The translations under genes were made by a program, and so were the position numbers. Below are positions 29,282-38,710 of a DNA stretch of 42,289 nucleotides, piece after piece; position 1 is the stretch's first letter; each line of letters begins with the position of its first letter. Origin of the DNA: an uncultured Flavobacteriales bacterium (GTDB lineage Bacteria > Bacteroidota > Bacteroidia > Flavobacteriales_D > CALLUQ01); NCBI GenBank assembly GCA_938010565.1, contig CALLUQ010000046.1, forward strand, positions 1-42,289, given 5' to 3'. The notes beneath the pieces were generated by a model, which had not been told where the DNA came from, did not search any database, and worked only from the letters and a program-made list of their open reading frames with translations.

Positions 29282-32200
29282 TTAGTTTTTCTTCGGGAAA
29301 TCCGGAGGCCCGGGAACGGTTTTGTTTTGTTTTTCAATTTCACCGAGCAGGTGTTCCACTGCTTTTTTCAATTGCACATCGTTGCCGTGGTATTCCTCGT
29401 AAGGATCTAGGGGTACTTTGATATCCGGTTCAACACCATGCCCTTCAATGATCCATTTTGACCCATCGGTTGAATAATGAGCAAATTCCGGCTTGTGAAG
29501 CGTTCCTCCGTCTATAAAAGGAAGGCTGCCGCGGATGCCCACTACGCCGCCCCAGGAACGTGTCCCAATCAGTTTTCCAATGCCGTAGTGGCGAAATTGA
29601 TAGGAAAATAAATCTCCATCTGAAGCCGAATACATATCAATCAGGCAGGCCTTCGGGCCCACAACCATGGGGTTGGGTGTGGCAACCCCCGCTTCCGAGC
29701 CTCTGGCTACTCCGATGAACCCGGGTTCGCGGCGTAAACGTTCTATAATGATCGAGCTAACGTTTCCTCCTCCGTTGCTACGAACATCAATCAGCATTGC
29801 ACGTTTGTCGGTTTGGGCGTAGAAATAGCGAGCAAATTGGTTGAGCCCGGTCGTTACCATGTCGGGGATATGCACATAGCCGATTGTACCCTCCGACAGT
29901 TCGTCTACTTTTTTCAGGTTGTTTTCCACCCATTCGTAATAGTACAATTGCGATTCATCGCCGATCGGTTTAACAATTATTTTCCGCGCACCTTTTGTCG
30001 AAGGAACTTCATTGACTTCTATTTCAACATACTGCCCGGCTTTTCCGATCAATGCTTGCGACAAGTGCCCCATATCTGCGGTGGATCTGCCGTTGATGGA
30101 AATGATATATTCGCCCACATGAACAAAAACTCCATCTGCCTGTAAAGGCGATTTTAGATCCGGGTTCCAACTGGCTCCGCCAGGGATGTGTTCGATTTTA
30201 TAAAAGCCATTTTTGTGCCGCGAATAACGTGCTCCAAGTAAACCAAGCCGGATGCGTTCCGTATTGGGTCGGTCGCCCCCACTTACATAAGCATGGCCTA
30301 CATTCAGCTCTCCGATCAACTCTCCGATGATGTAATTCAGGTCATTGCGGTGTTTTACATAAGGAAGCAAAACACCGTATTTGGTACGCATGGCCTCCCA
30401 GTCGGTTCCATGCATTGCAGGATCGTAGAAAAAATCCCGCATCTGACGCCAGGACTCGTGGTAAATTTGTGCCCATTCTTCGGATGTGTTGACCCGCATC
30501 TTCATACCCGATAGGCTTACCTTGTTTTTCAACTCCAGCCGGCCCTCGGGAGCCGGTTCAATAAAGTATTCGCCGTCTTTTTCGATCATTACGTTTTCGC
30601 CACTGGCCGAAAACGTGAAGTAGGGATACGCTCCCATGGTCTCCTCTTTCTTTTCTTTCAGATCAAAAAATTTCATCTTACCGGAGCTTTCCATACTGAC
30701 GAAATAGTAATAAATGCCCCCTTTTACAGGGGAAAGAGCCCTATAATATCCTGCGCTTACCGGAAATTGTTCCAAGCGGTCAAAAATTCCATCGGCCTCA
30801 AAAACGGTGGTATTTTCAGTTTCCGGCTCTTCTTTTGCTGCTTCACCGGCAGCAGTTTCATCGTTTTCAACAGGGAAAAGAACCGCTGCTTTTTTGTTCA
30901 ACCTTACCGCATAGATCCGTTCCGAATCCCTGTAAAAATAGTTTTTGTCAATACCATCGTATCGTGCATTAAAATCGCGGGAAGAGATGAAAAAAACGTA
31001 CTGTCCGTCGGAACTGAAGCATGGCGAATGGATTTCATAAAATCCTTTGGTAAGTGCGTTGGTTTTCCTATTTTCAATGTGGTATAAACGAAGAATGCTT
31101 TGTCCTGTGTTGTTGGGCTCAGTGTAAGTGATCCGTTTGCTATCGGGAGAAAATGCAAAATCAACAATCTCCCAATCTTTGCTTTTGGCAATTTCTTCCT
31201 TTTTTGAAGTGGCAACATGCACCAACCAAAGGCGCATGCTCCGATCGTTGTAAGCGATAAACTTGCAATCCGGCGACCACACCAAATGGTATTTATATGC
31301 CCCTCCTCCGGAAGTAACTGCCCGTGCAGGAGAGCTGCCATCTTGTGCCTGAACATATACTTCGTCTTCGCCGCTTTTATCGGAAACAAAAGCAATCCAT
31401 TTTCCATCCGGCGACCAGGCCGGGCTTCTGTCATTGGCATTGGAAGAATGGGTCAGGTTCCGGGTTACTCCGCTGTTTGCCGGCAAAGTAAAAATATCGC
31501 CCCGTCCTGCCAAAACAATGCGTTTTCCATCGGGGGAAATGTCGTGGCCATACACGTGTTCGGAAGCATCCGCCTGCATGCTCCTGGTGGCTTGAAAATC
31601 ACCGTTAATGGTAACCGTTATTTTTTCCTGCTTTTGGGTATTGAGGTCGTAAATGTAGAGGTAACCGCCATTTTCAAAAGCGATGGCATCTTTACACAAA
31701 GAAGGAAATTTGATGTCGTATTCCGTAAAGGAGGTAACTTTTTCCGTTGTTCCGGTTTCAGTATCATACACAAACAGGTTCATGATCCGGTCTCTGTCCG
31801 AGAGATAATACACTTTGTTTTTCCAGTACATGGGCATTACATCCTGAGCATCGTTGTTCGATATGTTCTCCGTTTTATGGGTTTGAGTATCGTACACCCA
31901 GATGTCGTCGGCCATTCCGCCTCTGTAGTATTTCCAGGTACGGAATTCCCGGAATATCCGGTTATAAGCGAGTTTACTCCCATCGGTGTTATAGGAACAC
32001 CAACCGGCCACCGAAAAGGGCATTTCTTCCGAAAGGTCGCCGCTTAAAGGTGCTTTGAAAAGCTGGCCTTTAAAAGCATTAAAAGTGTAACGTCGGGAGC
32101 GGTAAATCACTGATTGATCATCCGGTGCCCAGCCCATTACAATGTTGTTGGGCCCCATGCGGTCGGAAATATCATCGCGTCTTAAGGTAGCGGTATAGGT

Positions 32201-32515
32201 GAGCCGTTTTGGAACACCGCCCTGCGAAGGAATGAAGTACACTTCGGTATTGCCATCGTACTGGCCGGTAAAGGCGATCCGGCTTCCATCGTGCGAAAAC
32301 TTCGGAAACATTTCATACCCCGGGTCGTTGGTTATTTTATGTGCCTCGCCGCCACTTCGGGCTACGGTATATAAATCTCCGGCGTAAGAAAAAACCACTT
32401 GTTGCCCGTGCACAGCAGGAAAGCGAAGCAACCGGGCTTCATGAGTGTTCTGAGCATTTACCAAACCGGCAGCTGCAATTGCAATGCCTGTTGCAATCCA
32501 ATTTTTCAAATTCAT
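29282..32515 (-). CDS. S41 family peptidase, tricorn protease homolog
   Basis: WD40/TolB-like propeller repeats (FSHDGSRIAFTG, WSPDGKWIAFVSD), PDZ-like segment, C-terminal SNGGGNVSSIIIERL and S41 core. Confidence 0.95.
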   Translation of the reverse strand: MNLKNWIATGIAIAAAGLVNAQNTHEARLLRFPAVHGQQVVFSYAGDLYTVARSGGEAHKITNDPGYEMFPKFSHDGSRIAFTGQYDGNTEVYFIPSQGGVPKRLTYTATLRRDDISDRMGPNNIVMGWAPDDQSVIYRSRRYTFNAFKGQLFKAPLSGDLSEEMPFSVAGWCSYNTDGSKLAYNRIFREFRTWKYYRGGMADDIWVYDTQTHKTENISNNDAQDVMPMYWKNKVYYLSDRDRIMNLFVYDTETGTTEKVTSFTEYDIKFPSLCKDAIAFENGGYLYIYDLNTQKQEKITVTINGDFQATRSMQADASEHVYGHDISPDGKRIVLAGRGDIFTLPANSGVTRNLTHSSNANDRSPAWSPDGKWIAFVSDKSGEDEVYVQAQDGSSPARAVTSGGGAYKYHLVWSPDCKFIAYNDRSMRLWLVHVATSKKEEIAKSKDWEIVDFAFSPDSKRITYTEPNNTGQSILRLYHIENRKTNALTKGFYEIHSPCFSSDGQYVFFISSRDFNARYDGIDKNYFYRDSERIYAVRLNKKAAVLFPVENDETAAGEAAKEEPETENTTVFEADGIFDRLEQFPVSAGYYRALSPVKGGIYYYFVSMESSGKMKFFDLKEKKEETMGAYPYFTFSASGENVMIEKDGEYFIEPAPEGRLELKNKVSLSGMKMRVNTSEEWAQIYHESWRQMRDFFYDPAMHGTDWEAMRTKYGVLLPYVKHRNDLNYIIGELIGELNVGHAYVSGGDRPNTERIRLGLLGARYSRHKNGFYKIEHIPGGASWNPDLKSPLQADGVFVHVGEYIISINGRSTADMGHLSQALIGKAGQYVEIEVNEVPSTKGARKIIVKPIGDESQLYYYEWVENNLKKVDELSEGTIGYVHIPDMVTTGLNQFARYFYAQTDKRAMLIDVRSNGGGNVSSIIIERLRREPGFIGVARGSEAGVATPNPMVVGPKACLIDMYSASDGDLFSYQFRHYGIGKLIGTRSWGGVVGIRGSLPFIDGGTLHKPEFAHYSTDGSKWIIEGHGVEPDIKVPLDPYEEYHGNDVQLKKAVEHLLGEIEKQNKTVPGPPDFPKKN

Positions 32516-32772
32516 AATAGATCATGCGTTGTTATTTCATCCTTGCGGGCCTTAGGAACCGGATCGTAACCGTGTGTTCCCCAAGGATGACATTTGGATA
32601 ATCGTTTCATTCCGAGCCAGACCCCCTTGAGTGGTCCCCATTCCTTGATCGCTTCGATGGTGTATTGCGAACAAGTGGGCTCGTGGCGACACGAACCCGG
32701 AAAAAGCGGCGAAATGGTCCATTGATAAAGCCGGACCGGAAAAATAAAAATCGTGCAAATTATTTTTTGCAT
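32512..32772 (-). CDS. yidD: Membrane protein insertion efficiency factor
   Basis: LYQWTISPLFPGSCRHEPTCSQYTIEAIKEWGPLKGVWLGMKRLSKCHPWGTHGYDPVP. Confidence 0.96.
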   Translation of the reverse strand: MQKIICTIFIFPVRLYQWTISPLFPGSCRHEPTCSQYTIEAIKEWGPLKGVWLGMKRLSKCHPWGTHGYDPVPKARKDEITTHDLL

Positions 32773-33095
32773 GGTTGCAAGTATACACATTTCGGTGCTG
32801 ACTTAAAGAGTTTGCTTACAGGCTTTAAACACAATGTTGTCTGAAATGTTGTTTTTCATGCACCTTCCCAGAGCCGGGTTTTCTTGTTGTAGTACTCCGG
32901 ACCAACGGCCTCCCGGCAAAGCAAAACAGCAACAAACGCTTGCCCGGAGGTCATTCGTTGGCGAAGGGCATCAACAAAAAAACAGGCGGTTTACGAAATC
33001 AATGCCCATCCGTTTTTGGAGGAATGGAAAAAACAACACGGCATGCTGCGGTTACGGAAAACAAGTGGAGGTGCAAACCGGAAAATCAAAGGCAC

Positions 33096-34157
33096 TCATT
33101 CGATATGGATATACCCCGGGATCACTCCGGTTTGAAAAGAATCCAGTAACGTACCGTTGTCCTTGTATCGGAAAGTCCATCCCCGCTGGGAATAATCAAT
33201 CGCATCGGTTACATAAAGCTCGTGTGCTACAAAGTCGTAATTAAAACCGTAAAACAAATGTGCTGCTGCCGGAATGAGCGGAAAGCCAGGCAACGTTTCG
33301 GCACTGATGTCCATTTGATAAATGCCTTCGTTTAGCCAGTAAAGTTGATCTCCCGTGTTGTTGATGCACAATGAGCCCGGAGATTCGTAAACAGATGAAA
33401 AAGTAAAACGAGCTTCTACGGTCCGTGTTACAGGATCGATGCGCAAGAGTTCCGGTATGCTTTCCAAATACCCCCCGCTGCACAAAACCCAAAGTTTACC
33501 GGTTGCATCCAGGCAAAAACTATCCGGCGAACGGCCTGTTGCAATGCTGTCTTCCAAAACATCGGTTTGCGGATGGATCACCATCATCTGATCGCTCGTT
33601 TTGTTGGCTACCCACACTTTTCCGTTGACGAGTAGCATCTTTTCGGTCCAACCTGCCACGTCGATTTTGCCGGTTACGGTATGGTTACCGGTATGAATGA
33701 TCCATACGCCATCGGCATACAAATCGCTCACGTAGGCTTTTCTGGGGCTTACTTCCAGCATAAAACGGGGGCTTGTTAGTCCTGTTATCGTGGCCTGGTG
33801 TTCCAGGGTACTCCGGTTTACCACTTCAATTTTCCCGGAATTATTTACTACAATGTACAGCGAACCATTCCGTACGGTTACGGACTGGGCCACATCGCCC
33901 AAAGGTTGTTGGTTCACACATTGGTAAACAGCGGAGTACGCTTCTTTTCCGACAGGGTCATAAACGCTCAGGCTGGCATTACCTCCCTGGAAATTCCCTT
34001 CATTTACCACCCATATTTTACGTCCGGAAGGCAAACATGCCCCTCCTTCAGGGGTTTCCATATCGGTTTGCGGGCTCGGGTCCGGGTTCTTTTCGCAGGA
34101 GATCCATCCGATCATTCCCGCCAGAACCAGGATCCGCTGAAATCGAAACATCATCAT
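33096..34157 (-). CDS. BtuG-like YncE/DUF5074 beta-propeller surface lipoprotein
   Basis: Lipobox MIGWISC; propeller repeats (VVNEGNFQGGNASLSVYDP, GSLYIVVNNSGKIEVVNRSTLE, YVSDLYADGVWII); adjacent to btuB in a riboswitch-linked operon. Confidence 0.8.
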   Translation of the reverse strand: MMMFRFQRILVLAGMIGWISCEKNPDPSPQTDMETPEGGACLPSGRKIWVVNEGNFQGGNASLSVYDPVGKEAYSAVYQCVNQQPLGDVAQSVTVRNGSLYIVVNNSGKIEVVNRSTLEHQATITGLTSPRFMLEVSPRKAYVSDLYADGVWIIHTGNHTVTGKIDVAGWTEKMLLVNGKVWVANKTSDQMMVIHPQTDVLEDSIATGRSPDSFCLDATGKLWVLCSGGYLESIPELLRIDPVTRTVEARFTFSSVYESPGSLCINNTGDQLYWLNEGIYQMDISAETLPGFPLIPAAAHLFYGFNYDFVAHELYVTDAIDYSQRGWTFRYKDNGTLLDSFQTGVIPGYIHIE

Positions 34158-34162
34158 ACGGG

Positions 34163-36067
34163 TTATTTTTTCTTTATCAGGTTAAGTTTTAACACCCCTT
34201 GGTAGTGGATCCCCGGCATGGGGCGCCAGGCAATGGCCTGATACGGAACATCAAACAGGTTTTTCACCATGAACCGAATGCTTTCCAGGGGTTTGTTTTT
34301 TCGGTGGGGATGAAATTGAAACCCGATATCGGTAAGGGCATAACCGGGCAACCAGGTACGGTTGTCTGTGGTAATGTAGCGTTTTCCGGTATAAGACCAC
34401 CCGATGGTGGCCGTCCAATTGCGCTGTCCGGCTGAAGCTTGCCCGTTGGCATTGTGTACGGGTACATACAAAAGCTGTTTACCTGTGGTTACATCTCCCG
34501 GTATCGCACTTTCTATGTTTTCAGACCGGGTGTAAGTGTAGTTTCCTGCGGAGGAAAAATGCCAGCGGGTGCTTTTATAGTGCCAGTTAAAATGGCCTTC
34601 CCAACCGCGGTTGTTCACCTTTCTTAAATTGTTGGCTTCCCAAAAAGAACCGTTAGGCGCCCACAATATCCAGTTGTTTATCCACGATTGAAAGGCGGTG
34701 GCTTCGAAAGTAATCACATGTTGGTTGATGTGGTTTTCAAATTGCACCCCACCTTCCACGGTGTAACCCAACTCCGGCTTTAGTCCCGAGTTTCCTCCGG
34801 GCCACCAAAACAAATCGTTGAAATTGGGCGCATGAAAATTCCGTCCGGCATTGGCTTTTAAGTACCATTCGGGTTTTTTGCTCAGTTGAAAACGGCTTCC
34901 GTGGGAAAAAACAAACGGAGCCAACGCAAAGTCGAGGTGTTCCTGCCGGATCAGCCAGGTGGTTTCCCATCGTTTCAACAACCGTTTTTCAAGCTGTAGC
35001 AAAGCCATAAAGTGAAAACGTTCTGCAACGGAAGAAAAGCCATCGGATCTTGCCTGATGGTAGTTCGCACTTACCGTTCCTTTCAAACGTTGTTCTTTTC
35101 CCCAGTGCCAAACCGGCTGCCATTGTTGGGAAAAAAACAGCGTTTGGGTTTCGGAAAAAAGATCGGCATTTTTATCCTGGTAGTTGAGCCAGCCGAGTGC
35201 CCATCCGGTATACCAGGTTTCATACCCGTTTTTCTTCCGGTTTACAAACCGGTTAACCAGCCGCAGGTTTTTATCTTCCTGAAATTGCCGGGTAGCGTCT
35301 TGCAGTAAGGTGGGGGGAATGCGCCGGTAGTTTTCGATGTAAGAAATGTTTAACGACCATCGTTTGCCCGGGTTCTTCTGTTTCCATACTTCCTGCATAA
35401 GGCCCCACTGGTAGACGTAAGCATGGTTCCGGATCTGTTTTTCTCCGGTGGCCGGATCTTCGCCGTAAGGAAACCGGTTTTTAGCGTCGAGGATATAAAA
35501 ACGGGTTTTCATTCCGCTTTTACCATTGGAGCGGCGGTAAATGGCCCCGGCTCCATTCCGGCCAAAAGCACCGTGCTCATAGTATCCTTTTATATCCATT
35601 CCCTCCGCTGTATCCGGCACGTTATGCAGCACAACTCCACCTCCCAGGCCTCCGCTGCCATCCGGCAACGAGGCCAATCCGTGGCGCACTTCCACCTCAT
35701 CCGTAAACCAAACGGGTAAAAGTGAAAAATCGGTTACGCCGTGGGTGATACCATTGATGGGCATTCCGTTGAAATACACCTGGGTATGACTGGCTCCCGT
35801 TCCCCGGAAACTGATGGTTGCCAACGCTCCTGGCCCATACGATTTTATGAATACGGGCGTTTGTGTTTGCAATACTTCCGCCAGGGATGTTCCCCCGCTC
35901 AGGAACCGAAAGCAGGAACGATCCGGTTTTGTGATCCTGAAAGGTACCGAAGGCTGAGTTTTGGTGGCCTGTACTTCTACTTCTTTTAATACCAGGGAGT
36001 CGACAGGCTGAGCAACAAGTGGAAAAGCCGACGTAAAACAGAACAGTATAAAACAGTAACCTTTCAT
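34163..36067 (-). CDS. btuB: TonB-dependent receptor, BtuB-like
   Basis: Plug domain SLAEVLQTQTPVFIKSYGPGALATISFRGTGASHTQVYFNGMPING; outer-membrane barrel ending ...HYQGVLKLNLIKKK; cobalamin locus context. Confidence 0.9.
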   Translation of the reverse strand: MKGYCFILFCFTSAFPLVAQPVDSLVLKEVEVQATKTQPSVPFRITKPDRSCFRFLSGGTSLAEVLQTQTPVFIKSYGPGALATISFRGTGASHTQVYFNGMPINGITHGVTDFSLLPVWFTDEVEVRHGLASLPDGSGGLGGGVVLHNVPDTAEGMDIKGYYEHGAFGRNGAGAIYRRSNGKSGMKTRFYILDAKNRFPYGEDPATGEKQIRNHAYVYQWGLMQEVWKQKNPGKRWSLNISYIENYRRIPPTLLQDATRQFQEDKNLRLVNRFVNRKKNGYETWYTGWALGWLNYQDKNADLFSETQTLFFSQQWQPVWHWGKEQRLKGTVSANYHQARSDGFSSVAERFHFMALLQLEKRLLKRWETTWLIRQEHLDFALAPFVFSHGSRFQLSKKPEWYLKANAGRNFHAPNFNDLFWWPGGNSGLKPELGYTVEGGVQFENHINQHVITFEATAFQSWINNWILWAPNGSFWEANNLRKVNNRGWEGHFNWHYKSTRWHFSSAGNYTYTRSENIESAIPGDVTTGKQLLYVPVHNANGQASAGQRNWTATIGWSYTGKRYITTDNRTWLPGYALTDIGFQFHPHRKNKPLESIRFMVKNLFDVPYQAIAWRPMPGIHYQGVLKLNLIKKK

Positions 36068-37074
36068 TATTCCTGCCTGGTGAGTAAAGCAACTGCACGG
36101 CGATGGGGCCCAAGGAGCTCGATCAGATACAAACCCGCCGGAAGTGCTTGCAGATCAAGCCGCATTTCACTTTGATGCCCTGAAACCGTATACTGCTTTA
36201 AGCGCATTCCCGTAGTACTGTAAATGGTCATTTTCCGAAATTCGCTATCCGGTCCCCAACTTACTTTTACGGTTTGCCTGAACGGGTTGGGGGAAAGTTG
36301 GATCACGGGCTTTGAAACCGAAGGAACGCCGAGCGGACTCCGGTGAATGACTCCTACTGCATCTACATCCACTCCCCCGGAAGGAAAGGGTGTGGGGAAA
36401 GGGTCGTTGACTTTATTCCCATGCGCATCGTAGCTGGCAAAGAGGGGGTCCAGGCTTCCTACCACATCCACCACTCGAACATGCGTAATGTGCTGCACGT
36501 TGAGGCCGGGTGTTCCTGCCAATTCATGCAGGTCAAAAGGCACCCCATAGCCGGACCGGTACTTTCCTGCAAAATTATATAGTTGGGTGGCATCCATCAA
36601 ACCGAATGCATCCAACTGTTGGTGGGTGTCTACTTCCGTTATGGCCGGGAAACGGGTAAAATTCCGGCCATCGGAACTTACCTCCACAAAACCCAATTCC
36701 AGAAAATGGTCGCTGAAACTGTTTTCAAAAACGGCAAAATCGGGCCCTGTTCCATCCCGTATCCCATCGGCAAAAAAGAGGGTCAGTGTTCCGCCGTCGC
36801 CAAGGCTTACCACGCCGTTCTCTCCGGGCCTTCCAAGCGGAGAAAGCGCATTTCCGAAGGTAGGATAACCCGAAGATGGGTCGCCGATCACCTGATAGCC
36901 CCGGTTCACTTCTGCGGATGTGGCCCAGGAAGTAAACACCAATGCATCTTTATGAATGGCTGTGGAGCCGGGCTGTCCGGCAGGCGGGGCAAAACTTCCC
37001 TGACCGTATGTTGTGCCCAACCCCCAAACACACAACATGCACCATCTGTATCTGATCCGTTCAAACATCGTCAA
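36067..37074 (-). CDS. T9SS type A CTD secreted protein in cobalamin locus
   Basis: GDGGTLTLFFADGIRDGTGPDFAVFENSFSDHFLELGFVEVSSDGRNFTRFP; C-terminal LSPNPFRQTVKVSW...IYSTTGMRLKQY...LPAGLYLIEL. Confidence 0.85.
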   Translation of the reverse strand: MTMFERIRYRWCMLCVWGLGTTYGQGSFAPPAGQPGSTAIHKDALVFTSWATSAEVNRGYQVIGDPSSGYPTFGNALSPLGRPGENGVVSLGDGGTLTLFFADGIRDGTGPDFAVFENSFSDHFLELGFVEVSSDGRNFTRFPAITEVDTHQQLDAFGLMDATQLYNFAGKYRSGYGVPFDLHELAGTPGLNVQHITHVRVVDVVGSLDPLFASYDAHGNKVNDPFPTPFPSGGVDVDAVGVIHRSPLGVPSVSKPVIQLSPNPFRQTVKVSWGPDSEFRKMTIYSTTGMRLKQYTVSGHQSEMRLDLQALPAGLYLIELLGPHRRAVALLTRQE

Positions 37075-38363
37075 TGTTTCAACCAGCGGCCAATGCGTAT
37101 GCCTTCCGGGCCGTGTAACTTCACAATATACCCTCCTTTTTCAAGATTTTTTGTATCCACCCAAGCCTGGCCGGAAGGTGCCTGTATGGTTTGTTGATGC
37201 ACCACTCTGCCGTTGAGATCGGCAATGGTGAGCCGGGAAGCTCCCTGAATGCCGGAGAGGTTAAATCCGTTTTTTGATGGATTGGGAAACAGGTTTAAAA
37301 CGGTTGCGGAGGTTTCATCCACACCAAAAGTAAACACATAACGAAAGGCGATATTTTCGGGAGAAATGCCCAACTCTACCGAATCGATCAAGGCGTTGGA
37401 AGCATCGTAGATCAACATTCTTCCGTAGGTATTATAATCGGTTTGGGTGAGGTAATAATTTCCCGACAGGCTATCGCGGTCAAAAGCAGCGGGATGAAAG
37501 ATGGCGGGTTGTGCCAGGGCATCGGTTTCCGTGGTAAGGTTGCGGCTGGCAATCCCTGCACTTTCTCTGAAATAAACGGTTCCGTTTTGGTGGACCAGGG
37601 AGTTCCCGGCTCCGCTGATCACCATGATGCCTCCCGTATAGTTGGTATGCGTGAAAACATCTGTTGCGGGGTTGTACGTACCCAGTGTTCCGCTGAGCGG
37701 ATTGAAGGTATAGAGTTTATCGTCGTATATGACAAAAGGCCCCGCCTCGCTTTCGTTGTTGTTCATCTCAATATCGCGTACATGGGTCAGGTGGGTGAGG
37801 TCGACCACTGCAAGGTAGCCGGCACTATCGGTCCAGGTACCCGAAGTCAGGTTCTGGCCCACATACAAGTTATTGCCTATTACACCCAACCCGCTTACTC
37901 CTGTAGCGATCCCGGTAATGCCCTGAACAAAAGAGAGATCCGATTTGTTATATACCTGAACGTTATGGTCTGACGCACCATACCAGGCCCCTACCATAAG
38001 GTAGTGTTCTGTGGTGATAAAGCTTTTGGCGCTGTAACCGGAACCGTATCCTGCCAAAGAGTCGAACCCGGCGGCATAAAGGCGCATTTTGTTGGACAAA
38101 TCGTATTTGATGATGGAGTCTTCCGAAAGGACATAACAGGCATCTCCTTCAATGAGGATGTCCTGAGCGCTTTGGTTGTAAATGGTATCAAAATCAACAT
38201 AGGTCGTGCTGTTGAGGTCGTAACTGCCAACGGTTACATAATCGGTTGGCGTGTTAAACTCAAAGATGCCGCTGTTTACCACAATTACTTCGCTGAGGTA
38301 GACCGGTTGGGCCATTACAATACCCGTAAAAAGGCTAAATACTGCACTGTACATTTTTTTCAT
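37071..38363 (-). CDS. T9SS type A CTD beta-propeller (DUF5074/YncE-like) protein, first gene after riboswitch
   Basis: MKKMYSAVFSLFTGIVMAQ signal; propeller-like repeats (LSEVIVVNSGIFEFNTPTDYVTVGSYDL...GNNLYVGQNLTSG); CTD LFPNPSKNGFNLSG...IADLNGRVVHQQ...LEKGGYIVKL. Confidence 0.85.
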   Translation of the reverse strand: MKKMYSAVFSLFTGIVMAQPVYLSEVIVVNSGIFEFNTPTDYVTVGSYDLNSTTYVDFDTIYNQSAQDILIEGDACYVLSEDSIIKYDLSNKMRLYAAGFDSLAGYGSGYSAKSFITTEHYLMVGAWYGASDHNVQVYNKSDLSFVQGITGIATGVSGLGVIGNNLYVGQNLTSGTWTDSAGYLAVVDLTHLTHVRDIEMNNNESEAGPFVIYDDKLYTFNPLSGTLGTYNPATDVFTHTNYTGGIMVISGAGNSLVHQNGTVYFRESAGIASRNLTTETDALAQPAIFHPAAFDRDSLSGNYYLTQTDYNTYGRMLIYDASNALIDSVELGISPENIAFRYVFTFGVDETSATVLNLFPNPSKNGFNLSGIQGASRLTIADLNGRVVHQQTIQAPSGQAWVDTKNLEKGGYIVKLHGPEGIRIGRWLKH

Positions 38364-38518
38364 GATCCGTTTTTTGTTGTGTGTAAATGCGTTTCGGGCA
38401 GAAGCAGACGGTTCCGTATACTCATGGTACAAACGTTTGTATGGCATGCAGTTGAATAAACATCGTGACCAAAACTTTTATCCCGAAAGCATTGATTTAT
38501 ATTTTTGTAATAAAGTCT

Positions 38519-38683
38519 TGGCAGGTCTTCTGACTTTCTCCTTTGCCTTGCGCCTTCCCTTTCCTTCAATGGAAAAGTGGCTTTTGAATGCAGGCAACTG
38601 TGCGGGAGATTACAGCAGCGGGAACTGTTCAGGATTTACACCTGATTCCCTTTTCATCCCATGTATGGGAACCAAAAGCATGG
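38519..38683 (-). promoter_or_regulatory. Cobalamin (B12) riboswitch
   Basis: Minus-strand GGGAATCAGGTGTAAATCCTGAACAGTTCCCGCTGCTGTAATC...GCCACTT...GGGAAGGCGCAAGGCAAAGGAGAAAGTCAGAAGACCTGCC matches the cobalamin riboswitch consensus, including the B12 box. Confidence 0.96.
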
Positions 38684-38710
38684 CTAAGGTAAGGGATTTT
38701 TATGAATGGA

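Noticed and set aside
31217-32047. 276-aa plus-strand ORF
   Set aside because: Antisense to the WD40-like part of the tricorn-like protease; no recognisable motif.
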